Positions 26,701 to 33,764 of a stretch of DNA of 64,000 nt are shown here, one piece after another. Positions within the stretch are counted from its first letter, which is position 1; the number at the start of each line of letters is the position of its first letter. Source of the DNA: Listeria innocua (GTDB taxonomy: Bacteria > Bacillota > Bacilli > Lactobacillales > Listeriaceae); contig NZ_CP117229.1 in assembly GCF_028596125.1 (NCBI RefSeq), positions 2,340,001-2,404,000 of the forward strand. The letters are read 5' to 3'. The position numbers and the translations under genes were made by a program. The notes beneath the pieces were generated by a model, which ran no database searches, was not told where the DNA came from, and worked only from the letters and a program-made list of their open reading frames with translations.

Positions 26701-27649
26701 TGGAGAAACCAAGAGACCATTTTGGCATCATAGGAGTATGACCAGTTACATCAGCGTAAGAGGACATGATTTCTTCAGGTTCCCCTGACATCAAGTACAT
26801 TTCTACATTTTCTTTTTCGTAACGACGGCCTTCAACAACGGAATCCCCGTAATAGAATTCCAGCTTTTCTTCGTCTGAAACAGAATAAGGATAACCCCCG
26901 TCACTGTCTACTAAAAGGCCATAACCTGCTGTAGACCACATGAACGGGCCACCAGCATTACCTTGTTGACCTGCTTGAGCTGTCTTCCCGCTATTTGCAG
27001 CTGTATTATCTCGCTCCATCCCAAGGTCTCCGTCACTAAAACTAATACCATAAGCTCCGTAAACATGGTCAGTTGCACCACGTTTAAATCTCACACCGCC
27101 ATCGAAAATTCCACCATCAGCCGACTCAGATAATAAAGTTTTTCCCTCTTTATCTTTAAAAGTCATTCGTGCTGGTTCTTTAGAAATTTCAAGTGTGCAT
27201 TCGTCCGTTGAAATAACCATAGGATCAGATTCTAAATCAATCTCAGCCCCAATTGCTGTAAAAGTTGCATTAGGGTCAATCATCGGTGTTGACTCACTAT
27301 TTTCGATATTTCGTGGTCGTAAATTAACTTTAAGCAAATTATTGGCAAGTGGTGAAATTTCTAAGTAGTCATCTTCTGCTTCATCCCCGTTATCAATTTT
27401 TAGCGTGATAACATTGTCTGTTACAGTTGCCTCTAAAACATTTCCAAGCCCTTCTTCTGCACTTAACTTCGCATATTCTTCTTTACTAAGTTGTTTTGCA
27501 GTTTCTCCATTCGCTTGTTGTTTCACTTCTTTTTTCTCTGTTTCTTCTGCGTTAACTTCTACTTCTAATGGTTGCGTTATCCCTAAGTTCAACCAAACAA
27601 GCGGCACAACAGCCATACTGACACAAACTTGCTTCATCCCTTTTTTCAT
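23717..27649 (-). CDS. Secreted GH31 6-alpha-glucosyltransferase-like enzyme (cycloalternan pathway)
   Basis: About 1310 aa. A Sec signal leads to an N-terminal beta domain, then the GH31 barrel with nucleophile in GWWNDETDK (~residue 470) and acid/base in IWSGDIGVQW (~530). Proximal and distal beta domains follow, then two CBM35-like modules (VDGYDSDGSGTTIYA; VEAEEAALSGTLKVAN...NIDRILV) and a C-terminal jelly-roll CBM (DNGGFERDP...IHIDNVRVMP). Size and architecture match 6-alpha-glucosyltransferase (CtsZ) of Bacillus globisporus, which makes isomaltosyl-maltooligosaccharide, the precursor of cyclic tetrasaccharide. ATG 27649 lies 7 bases after AAGGAG; an ATG at 27667 overlaps the upstream stop (ATGA). 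No sortase motif. Exact specificity is inference. Confidence 0.9.
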   Translation of the reverse strand: MKKGMKQVCVSMAVVPLVWLNLGITQPLEVEVNAEETEKKEVKQQANGETAKQLSKEEYAKLSAEEGLGNVLEATVTDNVITLKIDNGDEAEDDYLEISPLANNLLKVNLRPRNIENSESTPMIDPNATFTAIGAEIDLESDPMVISTDECTLEISKEPARMTFKDKEGKTLLSESADGGIFDGGVRFKRGATDHVYGAYGISFSDGDLGMERDNTAANSGKTAQAGQQGNAGGPFMWSTAGYGLLVDSDGGYPYSVSDEEKLEFYYGDSVVEGRRYEKENVEMYLMSGEPEEIMSSYADVTGHTPMMPKWSLGFSNFEWGTNEDEFRKNIDTYRAKGIPIDSFAFDYDWKFYGDPVYGGDYGEFAWNTTNFPSAKDTTLKNDMDALGVKMIGITKPRVVTNLQDGTETQQGKDAEANGYWYPGQEAYEDYAFPVTVRSIDPYNPDERNWWWSHSEDALDKGIVGWWNDETDKVSSNGADYWFGNFTTGFTSQAMYEGQRDYTNERVWQTGRTYYPGAQRYSTSIWSGDIGVQWKKGEVIDWANGMQEQPSTMLSTINLGQTKWGMDTGGFNANSGQVLNPDPELYSRWMEFSSLVPVFRTHGNDNQQRQPWYYGGTAEEVAKSSMTWRYSMIPYMYAYERQAYESGVGLVQPLTFDNPTDENVVNLTNEWMFGDAILAAPILEEGAGSREIYLPAGTWIDYNRGDIYEGNQTINYEVNDEDWTDVPMFVKQGAIIPMQQPQNYVGESAVKTVYLDTFASEKDTSFTHYDDDGKSFDYEKEVYLKQKMTTSKTADTTTFTVGAKEGSYKADTENYIVKLHGNAAESVQVNGTDSKLYDDLSALENADGSGYAVSSDIYGAVTYVKVPAQGDADTVITATGSKSVEQTGTYEMEKGSSFANIVAEKPVTEQTYVDGYDSDGSGTTIYANVKDAGDYNVDLTYKNASEDNQSLSIFVNGEYVKQTTLKPAADWTVQAENLPLAAGKNSISYKVVTDTGDKADQVALDKVNIGFTPTVAKVEAEEAALSGTLKVANDHWFYSGEGFVGGFGAAGDEIKFEVDVPADGEYVLNTRTANGSGMPQTLDLYTNGTYNSRVTFPSEGENWNIWTDTEKAVNLKAGTNKITFLMDGETTGNINIDRILVSADPINSPVQSEVNLLDNGGFERDPAATTNWVESHPDGQDKAYGVDSGSGVNPPESPAFGSQSAYFYLPGAYQQTLAQQIAVPTNNANYDVEAWVKVSKDDTAKAQMTVNNYDSSEGQTIDLVADNVWHYVSIKDVKVTTGNINTSFVMDSKGGTSIHIDNVRVMPSAK

Positions 27650-27663
27650 CATCTCGCTCCTTT

Positions 27664-28608
27664 TCATTCAGTAATTGTTACAGGAAAATCATACCACCCT
27701 AAATATTCTGATCCATTGTAATTTAGTGAGATTTCTAACAAATGTTCACCAGGCTCTAATCCTGCTGTTTCAATAGTGTACATGTAAGAACCCGTATAGG
27801 ATGGATACACTGGTTTATAAAGAAATTCACCGTTATCATTAATTATCATCTCGTTCCCAGGAGCTGGTGCGATAAAATCTAGCGCTTGATAAATAAACGG
27901 CACAAAAACATCTAAATTTTCGCCTTGTTTAATTGTCCTTGGAGGATAGGTTGCCGTCTGTCCATCAAACGAACGATTCCTAATTTGCCCAGTTAGAAAA
28001 ATATCTTCTGGAATTGATATTAAATGATTATCACGAAGAAGTAATGTTTCTAAATTAGGCATATTCATCCAAATATCTTTCGCTATATATCCAGAAAGTT
28101 CTGCTTGCTCCATGTTAATACTGACTAATTTTTCCATCCCAATGAACTCAGGAATATTAATTCCGAAATTATTTTTACTAAAGTCTACTGTCGTTAAATT
28201 AGGATAATTTGCGTTTGGAAATTGAGTAATGTTTGCATCAGATGCTTTTATAGTTTCTAAAGCAGGAAGACTCTCCGATAAGTCAGGCATCTCGCCAATA
28301 TTATTACTCCAAATAGCTAATTCTGTTGCGTTTGTAAAAACTTCATTATTCAATACATTCAAATCTTCCCCAGTTAAATTTAACCCTGGAAATGGTAGGA
28401 TTGTGATTGTATCTAAATCTTCTTGCGTGATAATATCATTTACAGAATCTTTATCCAATTCTTCAGCAATCGCCTCAGCAATTGCTTCAACTGGAAATGC
28501 CTCAATGATTGGAGCTGGCAAAGGAACTGTATCCGCTTGCACTTTTATTGTTGGTGAAAGTAAAATACAACAACTTACAATGAACAACAATCCAATTATC
28601 TTTTTCAT
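27664..28608 (-). CDS. Secreted leucine-rich-repeat (internalin-like) protein, 314 aa
   Basis: A signal peptide (MKKIIGLLFIVSCCILLSPTIKVQA) is followed by the cap VFPVEAIAEAIAEELDKDSVNDIITQEDL-type segment and about four to five LRRs (NLTTVDFSKNNFGINIPEF, NLETLLLRDNHLISIPEDIF). A C-terminal Ig-like domain of ~100 aa (PPRTIKQGENLDVFVPF...DFPVTITE) ends the protein. No wall anchor. It matches the internalin-like protein lmo2445 in position. It sits between the two GH31 genes and its stop overlaps an ATG of the next gene, so expression is tied to the enzymes. Confidence 0.88.
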   Translation of the reverse strand: MKKIIGLLFIVSCCILLSPTIKVQADTVPLPAPIIEAFPVEAIAEAIAEELDKDSVNDIITQEDLDTITILPFPGLNLTGEDLNVLNNEVFTNATELAIWSNNIGEMPDLSESLPALETIKASDANITQFPNANYPNLTTVDFSKNNFGINIPEFIGMEKLVSINMEQAELSGYIAKDIWMNMPNLETLLLRDNHLISIPEDIFLTGQIRNRSFDGQTATYPPRTIKQGENLDVFVPFIYQALDFIAPAPGNEMIINDNGEFLYKPVYPSYTGSYMYTIETAGLEPGEHLLEISLNYNGSEYLGWYDFPVTITE

Positions 28609-28623
28609 CTCTTACTCCTTTCA

Positions 28624-28656
28624 AAGCACCACCCTCTTCACCTCGAAAAGGGTGGC
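28624..28656 (-). terminator. Hairpin between GH31 gene and first LRR gene
   Basis: Minus-strand GCCACCCTTTTC / GAAGAGGGTGGTGC stem with only a short T run; likely an mRNA-processing or partial termination point inside the operon. Confidence 0.55.
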
Positions 28657-28666
28657 AATGTGTTTA

Positions 28667-31600
28667 TTATTTAATTACAACATGATCAAAGTTAATTCCC
28701 GCTGTATCGCCTGCTTCAAAATCAAAGACGACTTGGTTAATACCATCTTGCAAGGTTACTGGCACTTCCACTACGTCCCAAGTATCCCAGTCAGTCGTTT
28801 TCGGTAAAGCAATTTGTTGTTTGTTGCCATTTACATAAACCGTTCTTGTAGCATCTTCCACACCCGCGCTATAACGCACTTCCATCGTATAATCGGATGC
28901 CCCATCAACTGCATCAATATCAAACTCAACTGCTTCTTTTTCTTCATCAAATCCAGCTACAAAACCAGTTCCAGTGTAGCCAGCATGGTCACTTGCAGTT
29001 GATACATTTGTTAAATGCCCGAATTCCGCTTCATAAGGTGCATGATTTACACCATTTAAAACGATAGCCTGAGTAGTGTCTGTTGCTGCAGTTTTGATGT
29101 AAGTTAAGTTTTGTACAGTGTCATAGTAATAAGCGCTCGTTGCTTCATTAAAGGCATCTAGTGTGTCTGCTTTAGCTACCTCAGTTCCTGCAACTGTTAC
29201 ACTTGTTGGCTCTGTACTGAAAACTTGCATCGTTGTTTCATCTGCCATTGCCGGAAGATTGACCGTAACTTTTTCATTTGCAAAGTCTTCAGAAACGCTA
29301 ATGTCACGCATCTCGCCACCATTTACATCATCATAGAAACTGTACTCGCTGTTTCCTGATGGGTAAACTCGGAACGTTAAATTATCATACGCTTTTAAAT
29401 CGTTACCTACATTTTGTCCTAGTTGGTAACCATCTGTCATATTCATTGGAATAATCGCTCCAGCTTTTGCAAATACAGGTAGCGTATCAACATCTGCATA
29501 GTAAGAAATTGTTTCGCCACCTGGATGGATACCGCCGTTCCAAATATCTATCCATTCGCCTTCTGGTAAATAAACTTCTTTTTCTGTTTGGCCTTCTTGT
29601 ACAATTGGTGCTACAAGTAAATCATCGCCAAACATATATTGTTCATCTAAATTACGCGTATTAATATCTTCTGGATAATCCATAGCCATTTGACGCATCA
29701 TAGATTTCCCATTATCAGCAGTATCTTTTGCCGCTGTATAAATATAAGGAAGTAAATTCATACGTGTATATAAATATTTTTGGAATGTTGGTAAAATCGT
29801 TTCGTCGCCAGTTCTAGCTACTGCATTCCACGGTGAGCGTTCTTCACTTGGCGATGGATCTGATTTTTCCGAGTGGAACTGCATAATCGGTGCAAAAGCC
29901 GCCATTGCTGTTGCGCGTTTATAAAGTTCTGCTGTTGGATAATTTCCTGTGAATCCTGCCATATCCCATGCCCAGTAAGAAACGCCTGATGTTGATGCAC
30001 TAAGACCTGCTTTTACGGATGCTTGGAAAGAATCAAATGTAGAAGTTTGATCTCCAGACCAGTAAATGCCCGATTTTTGTGCCCCTGAAGTTCCAGAACG
30101 GCTAAAGGAAACTGCCTCTGGATTTATACTTTTTGCAAAATCGAAATAGCTGGAAACATAATCTGTTGGATAACGGTTTCTCATTTCTTGCCCTTTTTCC
30201 CCGTTAGAAAAAGTTGTATCACGGCCCCAAACCATTTCTCCACCATCTGTCTTGAATCCATCAATTCCGACATCTGTTAGTAAATATTCACGTTGAGATG
30301 TCCACCAATTTACCGCATCTTTATTTGTGAAATCTAGTAAAATCCCGTTACCAAACCACTGAGATGCTGGAACTCGGTAAGGCGCCCCTGTTCCATCGTC
30401 CGCACTGTACCCTTGACTTATCATGTAGTCTTCATCATTATCTCTTTGTTCATACACTGTATTATCATCTTTTAATACAGGAACTTGCCATAATACAATG
30501 TTCATTCCTGCATCATGTACGCTGTCTACCATTGCTTTTGGATTTGTCCATTTCCCGTTAAATGTAAAATCATCATAGGCAAAAGGTTCACCATTTTTCT
30601 TCGCAGTATATGTCGCGTCGTTCCAAATGTAGTAAGTTTCTTCATCACTCCATTGTTCTAATACAAATCCCGTTGCTGGAATTTCATTTTCTTTTGCATT
30701 AGAAAGTGCTGTACTTACATCAGATTCTCTATCCCATTCATTTGCTGACATCCAAAGTCCGAATGCCCATTTTGGTAATAATGTAGTTTTTCCAGTAATA
30801 TCTGTGTAGTTATTTACAATATCATTTTGATCTTTTCCGCTGATGACATAATAATCAAGCATATTCGTCATATCGCCATCATTATCTAAAATAAAGCTAT
30901 ATTTGTCTTCTACTTTTGAAGCCATTTGGAATTGTGAATGAAAATCAGAATTCACAAACATACCATATTTATTTGCACTTACAAAAAACGGTACTGCTAA
31001 ATAAGTTCGTTCAGTTTGTGCTTGGTCTTGGTACTCATTATAAACATAGGTTTCAACATCTTTGCCTCGTTGATTAATAGTATCGTAACGTTCACCAAAA
31101 CCATAGAACGCCTCATCACTTGGCGTCATAAAATTATTTTGATACTGATTGATAACATTTTTGCCATCTGTCAACCAACCTAAGCTGTTGGCAGTTGTAT
31201 ATTCACTTGTAAGTAGAGTTCCATCTGCTTGGTACACTTCCATGCGGTAAGGAGACTTTTGGATTTCTACTCGCAAATCGTCAGTTGTAACTGTTACTTT
31301 ATCTGCACCATCATCTACTGTGTAACCAGTTTTTCCAGCATGTCCAGTTTCTTTACCGGTTGGTGATAGTTCCATACGAAGTGTATCTAAATCCTCAAAC
31401 GAAAGATATAATTTTGGAGTGAATTCACCTGCAGTAGCTGTCATATTTAATGTAATAGAATCTCCATTATCTACAACGCTGCTGACATCTTGCACATACT
31501 CCCAGTCCGTCACGTAAAATGTAAACGGACCACTTTCATATTCAGTTCCTCCGTCAGTAGAACCTTTTGTTGTATAAGTAATTTCATCGCCTTTTTCAAA

Positions 31601-31939
31601 TTTTCCTAAATCTGCTTTCCAGTAAGTATTGTTCCCGCTATTATAATCATAAGCTGCTGTAACATTTTCTTGTGCTACCCCGTTTTTAGTCCATTCTACC
31701 CAAACATTTTGTCCATCTTCAATTGGCCAGGTAGTAATATTTAATGTCACGTCTTCACCAGCTTTTGGATCTCTAGGAGAACGTTCTGTTGGTTGGACAG
31801 TATATAGATCATCATCCCCATATGGCGAGTGATATTCCCCATCCATCGCGAAAACGTTTGTCCCAAATCCACTTAAACAACTAAATATTAGTATGGTCAA
31901 AATGAAAATTAAACTAGATTTTCTTCCCTTTCGCTTCAT
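28667..31939 (-). CDS. Secreted GH31 isomaltosyltransferase / cycloalternan-forming enzyme
   Basis: A 1090-aa protein with a Sec signal ending near NVFA (residue 31), an Ig/CBM-like N-terminal domain (residues ~45-145) and a GH31 N-terminal beta domain. The barrel has its nucleophile in GIDGFKTDGGE (~565) and acid/base in IYWSGDQTS (~630). Beta domains and a C-terminal CBM35 (YEAEFGHLTNVS...INFDHVVIK) follow. Size and order match 3-alpha-isomaltosyltransferase CtsY of B. globisporus and the L. monocytogenes cycloalternan-forming enzyme Lmo2446, which cyclises alternating alpha-1,3/alpha-1,6 tetraglucose from starch products. First gene of the operon; GGGAGG precedes the ATG. Confidence 0.92.
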   Translation of the reverse strand: MKRKGRKSSLIFILTILIFSCLSGFGTNVFAMDGEYHSPYGDDDLYTVQPTERSPRDPKAGEDVTLNITTWPIEDGQNVWVEWTKNGVAQENVTAAYDYNSGNNTYWKADLGKFEKGDEITYTTKGSTDGGTEYESGPFTFYVTDWEYVQDVSSVVDNGDSITLNMTATAGEFTPKLYLSFEDLDTLRMELSPTGKETGHAGKTGYTVDDGADKVTVTTDDLRVEIQKSPYRMEVYQADGTLLTSEYTTANSLGWLTDGKNVINQYQNNFMTPSDEAFYGFGERYDTINQRGKDVETYVYNEYQDQAQTERTYLAVPFFVSANKYGMFVNSDFHSQFQMASKVEDKYSFILDNDGDMTNMLDYYVISGKDQNDIVNNYTDITGKTTLLPKWAFGLWMSANEWDRESDVSTALSNAKENEIPATGFVLEQWSDEETYYIWNDATYTAKKNGEPFAYDDFTFNGKWTNPKAMVDSVHDAGMNIVLWQVPVLKDDNTVYEQRDNDEDYMISQGYSADDGTGAPYRVPASQWFGNGILLDFTNKDAVNWWTSQREYLLTDVGIDGFKTDGGEMVWGRDTTFSNGEKGQEMRNRYPTDYVSSYFDFAKSINPEAVSFSRSGTSGAQKSGIYWSGDQTSTFDSFQASVKAGLSASTSGVSYWAWDMAGFTGNYPTAELYKRATAMAAFAPIMQFHSEKSDPSPSEERSPWNAVARTGDETILPTFQKYLYTRMNLLPYIYTAAKDTADNGKSMMRQMAMDYPEDINTRNLDEQYMFGDDLLVAPIVQEGQTEKEVYLPEGEWIDIWNGGIHPGGETISYYADVDTLPVFAKAGAIIPMNMTDGYQLGQNVGNDLKAYDNLTFRVYPSGNSEYSFYDDVNGGEMRDISVSEDFANEKVTVNLPAMADETTMQVFSTEPTSVTVAGTEVAKADTLDAFNEATSAYYYDTVQNLTYIKTAATDTTQAIVLNGVNHAPYEAEFGHLTNVSTASDHAGYTGTGFVAGFDEEKEAVEFDIDAVDGASDYTMEVRYSAGVEDATRTVYVNGNKQQIALPKTTDWDTWDVVEVPVTLQDGINQVVFDFEAGDTAGINFDHVVIK

Positions 31940-31977
31940 CTCTCTTTCCTCCCTTAATGTATATTTTTACTAAAAAC

Positions 31978-32005
31978 ATATTACTTTTGATGTATTATTT
32001 CGCAA
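31978..32005 (-). promoter_or_regulatory. Candidate sigma-A promoter of the GH31/LRR operon
   Basis: Minus-strand TTGCGA (32000-32005), 16-bp spacer, TAATAT (31978-31983), about 40 bases before the operon's first ATG and downstream of the leader terminator. Confidence 0.6.
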
Positions 32006-32106
32006 AATTATTAATTTTTGCATATCTATGATTGTAGAAATAATCACATAATGTTATAATTCTTTCACAGATACACTAAAAAAGTTCAAATTACTAATAA
32101 TCCTAC

Positions 32107-32159
32107 AAAAAAACGCAACTATGCCAGACCATTCTTCATGGAAAAACAATAATTGCGTT
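32107..32159 (-). terminator. Terminator in the leader upstream of the GH31/LRR operon
   Basis: Minus-strand arms AACGCAATTAT (32149-32159) and ATAGTTGCGTT (32112-32122), with one G-T pair and an inner CCAT/ATGG hairpin, are followed by seven T (32107-32113). It works only in the minus direction. It ends a short transcript that begins between the regulator and the operon. Confidence 0.75.
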
Positions 32160-32162
32160 CAT
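32136..32162 (-). CDS. Possible 8-codon leader ORF MNAIIVFP
   Basis: ATG 32162 to TGA 32136 encodes a hydrophobic octapeptide. A weak AAGG lies 7 bases upstream. The codons cover the 5' arm of the leader terminator, so a translating ribosome would keep that hairpin open. The frame is open further upstream (LVVLKFFKQGLL precedes the Met) but lacks a standard start codon. It is too short for any statistical support; the call rests only on position. Confidence 0.3.
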   Translation of the reverse strand: MNAIIVFP

Positions 32163-32185
32163 CAGAAGACCTTGCTTAAAAAACT

Positions 32186-32224
32186 TTAAAACAACCAGTT
32201 AATACTTTTGAACAAAGTTAACAT
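32186..32224 (-). CDS. Candidate 12-aa hydrophobic signalling or leader peptide
   Basis: ATG 32224 to TAA 32186 encodes MLTLFKSINWLF. A perfect AAGGAGGG stands 8 bases before the ATG, in a gap where nothing on the opposite strand explains it. The ORF lies 97 bases upstream of, and divergent from, an Rgg/RNPP-type regulator and ahead of a strong terminator. Streptococcal RopB is controlled by SIP, a leaderless hydrophobic octapeptide encoded in exactly this kind of gap, so a leaderless pheromone is one reading. A regulatory leader peptide for the GH31/LRR operon is another. Translation is inferred from the ribosome site only. Confidence 0.5.
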   Translation of the reverse strand: MLTLFKSINWLF

Positions 32225-32269
32225 GTCTTCTCCCTCCTTTTTCATCTATACAGAAATACTAACTCACAA

Positions 32270-32302
32270 ATCTTACATAAAATTAAAAAGCATCAAATTT
32301 GA
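32270..32302 (-). promoter_or_regulatory. Candidate promoter and palindrome for the peptide transcript
   Basis: Minus-strand TTGATG (32291-32296), a short 15-bp spacer and an extended -10 TGTAAGAT (TAAGAT at 32270-32275) lie about 45 bases before the 12-codon ORF. The 10-bp palindrome TCAAATTTGA (32293-32302) overlaps the -35, 19 bases before the regulator ATG, and is a plausible site for the regulator itself. Confidence 0.4.
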
Positions 32303-32321
32303 ACAAATGGAGCTGAGTTTT

Positions 32322-33230
32322 ATGCAAAATATTGGTGATACATTAAAATTTATTCGGAAAAGTAAAAACTTAACACAACAAGAGGCCTGTACAAATGCTC
32401 TCAGTCGCTCTAATTATCAAAAAATCGAGAATAATAAAATCATGCCTAGTATGGACCGTTTTATTCAAATCTTACTTAATTTCAATATGACGTTAGAAGA
32501 ATTTGAATTTATAAAACGAGACTTTACACCTTCTCCAAAAGAAAATATCCTTTATCTATACTCCAAGATTATTACCTCCTCAGAAACAGATATGATACTT
32601 AATGTTATTTCCAAATGCGACGACTACTTAGAAACCCACAACGATATTTTTATCTCTGACATTAAAGCCTCACTTGAAGGCATTTTACTAGCTGAAAAAG
32701 AACATAATTTTAAACTTGCTCGAAAGAAAGTAACCTACATTTGGGACAGGCTTTCGGAAGCTGATGAATTATTTTGGAATGACATATTAATATTAAGAAA
32801 TATTTTCTTTATTTTTGAAAATGAAACTGCTCAACATATTGTAAATCGTCTTATTTCTCAACTTAAAAAATATCGTTACTTATATCCAACACTTTCGATT
32901 GAGATTTCTCTTCATGTTAATCGTGCTACTTATTTAATTTTGGACGAAAAATATGAACTAGCTTTGCACTACATTGAATTATCTATTAAAATCGCTAAGC
33001 ATAACCATTATTACTTACAATTTTGCATGGCTGTTGCGAAAAAAGGAATTGTTCTGTATAAGCTAGGTGAAAAACAAAAAGGTAAACACTTTATGCAACG
33101 AGCGCTCAGAGTGGCTAAAGTGCTTGAAGAAGAACGTATTTTAAGCGGGATTAAAAATGAAATCGATTATTTTCTTCATGATGAGATGCATAACCTCTCT
33201 TTGAATGAATTTACAAAAATAGACATATAA
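32322..33230 (+). CDS. Rgg/RNPP-type transcriptional regulator
   Basis: A 302-aa protein. Residues ~1-60 are an XRE helix-turn-helix (MQNIGDTLKFIRKSKNLTQQ and SRSNYQKIENNKIMPSMDRFIQIL). The remainder is all-helical with TPR-like repeats (ALHYIELSIKIAKHNHYYLQF, GIVLYKLGEKQKGKHFMQRALRVAKVL), the fold that binds peptide pheromones in Rgg, PlcR and PrgX proteins. ATG 32322 has GGAG 9 bases upstream; in-frame ATGs at 32208 and 32307 have none, and 32208 would overlap the candidate peptide gene. Divergent from the GH31/LRR operon and by position its likely regulator (lmo2447 locus). Confidence 0.85.
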   Translation: MQNIGDTLKFIRKSKNLTQQEACTNALSRSNYQKIENNKIMPSMDRFIQILLNFNMTLEEFEFIKRDFTPSPKENILYLYSKIITSSETDMILNVISKCDDYLETHNDIFISDIKASLEGILLAEKEHNFKLARKKVTYIWDRLSEADELFWNDILILRNIFFIFENETAQHIVNRLISQLKKYRYLYPTLSIEISLHVNRATYLILDEKYELALHYIELSIKIAKHNHYYLQFCMAVAKKGIVLYKLGEKQKGKHFMQRALRVAKVLEEERILSGIKNEIDYFLHDEMHNLSLNEFTKIDI

Positions 33231-33288
33231 AAAAAGCCTAAATCTAGCTTCTTCAACTGTTGTTGAATGACTAGATTCAGGCTTTTAT
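33228..33288. terminator. Bidirectional terminator
   Basis: AAAAAAGCCTAAATCTAG / CTAGATTCAGGCTTTT between the convergent regulator and smpB genes. Confidence 0.85.
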
Positions 33289-33749
33289 TGTTGGCGCTCT
33301 TTAAAGGCGCGTTCAATATCACGTTTTGCTTCTTTTTGTTTTAAGTCTTGGCGTTTATCGTATTTCTTTTTACCTCGAGCTACACCGATGAGTACTTTTG
33401 CGTAGCCATCTTTAATATACATTTTTAGTGGAACAATCGAATAACCGGACTCTTTCGTTTCTCCAATTAAACGGCTGATTTGCTTCTTATGTAAGAGCAA
33501 CTTGCGCGTTCTTAGTGGATCATGATTGTAGCGGTTCCCTTGTTCATATGGACTAATGTGCATATTGTGTAAGAAAATTTCCCCTTTGTCGATACGTGCA
33601 TAGGAATCTTTTAAGTTTACCCGTGCGTTTCTGACGGATTTGATTTCAGTACCTTGCAGGACAATGCCAGCCTCAAAAGTTTCTTCAATTGCGTAATCGT
33701 GGCGCGCTTTTTTATTTTGCGCGACTAGTTTACCATCACCTTTTGGCAT
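33285..33749 (-). CDS. smpB: SmpB, tmRNA-binding protein
   Basis: A 154-aa protein with the SmpB signatures [53 protein letters not shown] and a basic C-terminal tail ([25 protein letters not shown]) that enters the ribosomal mRNA channel. It delivers tmRNA to stalled ribosomes. It lies 15 bases after rnr, as in Bacillus, but ssrA is 10.8 kb away on the far side of the GH31/LRR cluster. Confidence 0.97.
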
Positions 33750-33764
33750 AACTCCCCATCCTTT

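Noticed and set aside
22612-28608. LRR proteins as surface internalins of the InlA/InlB type
   Set aside because: No LPXTG, GW or WxL region is present; both end in an Ig-like domain and look secreted.
31855-31875. cre-like sequence at the start of the first GH31 gene
   Set aside because: CGAAAACGTTTGTC has the central CG but misses several fixed positions in either orientation.
32208-32321. N-terminal extension of the Rgg-type regulator from ATG 32208 or 32307
   Set aside because: Neither ATG has a ribosome site, the added residues do not resemble the family, and the extension overlaps a strong opposite-strand ribosome site. ATG 32322 with GGAG fits the canonical MQNIGDTLKFIR start.
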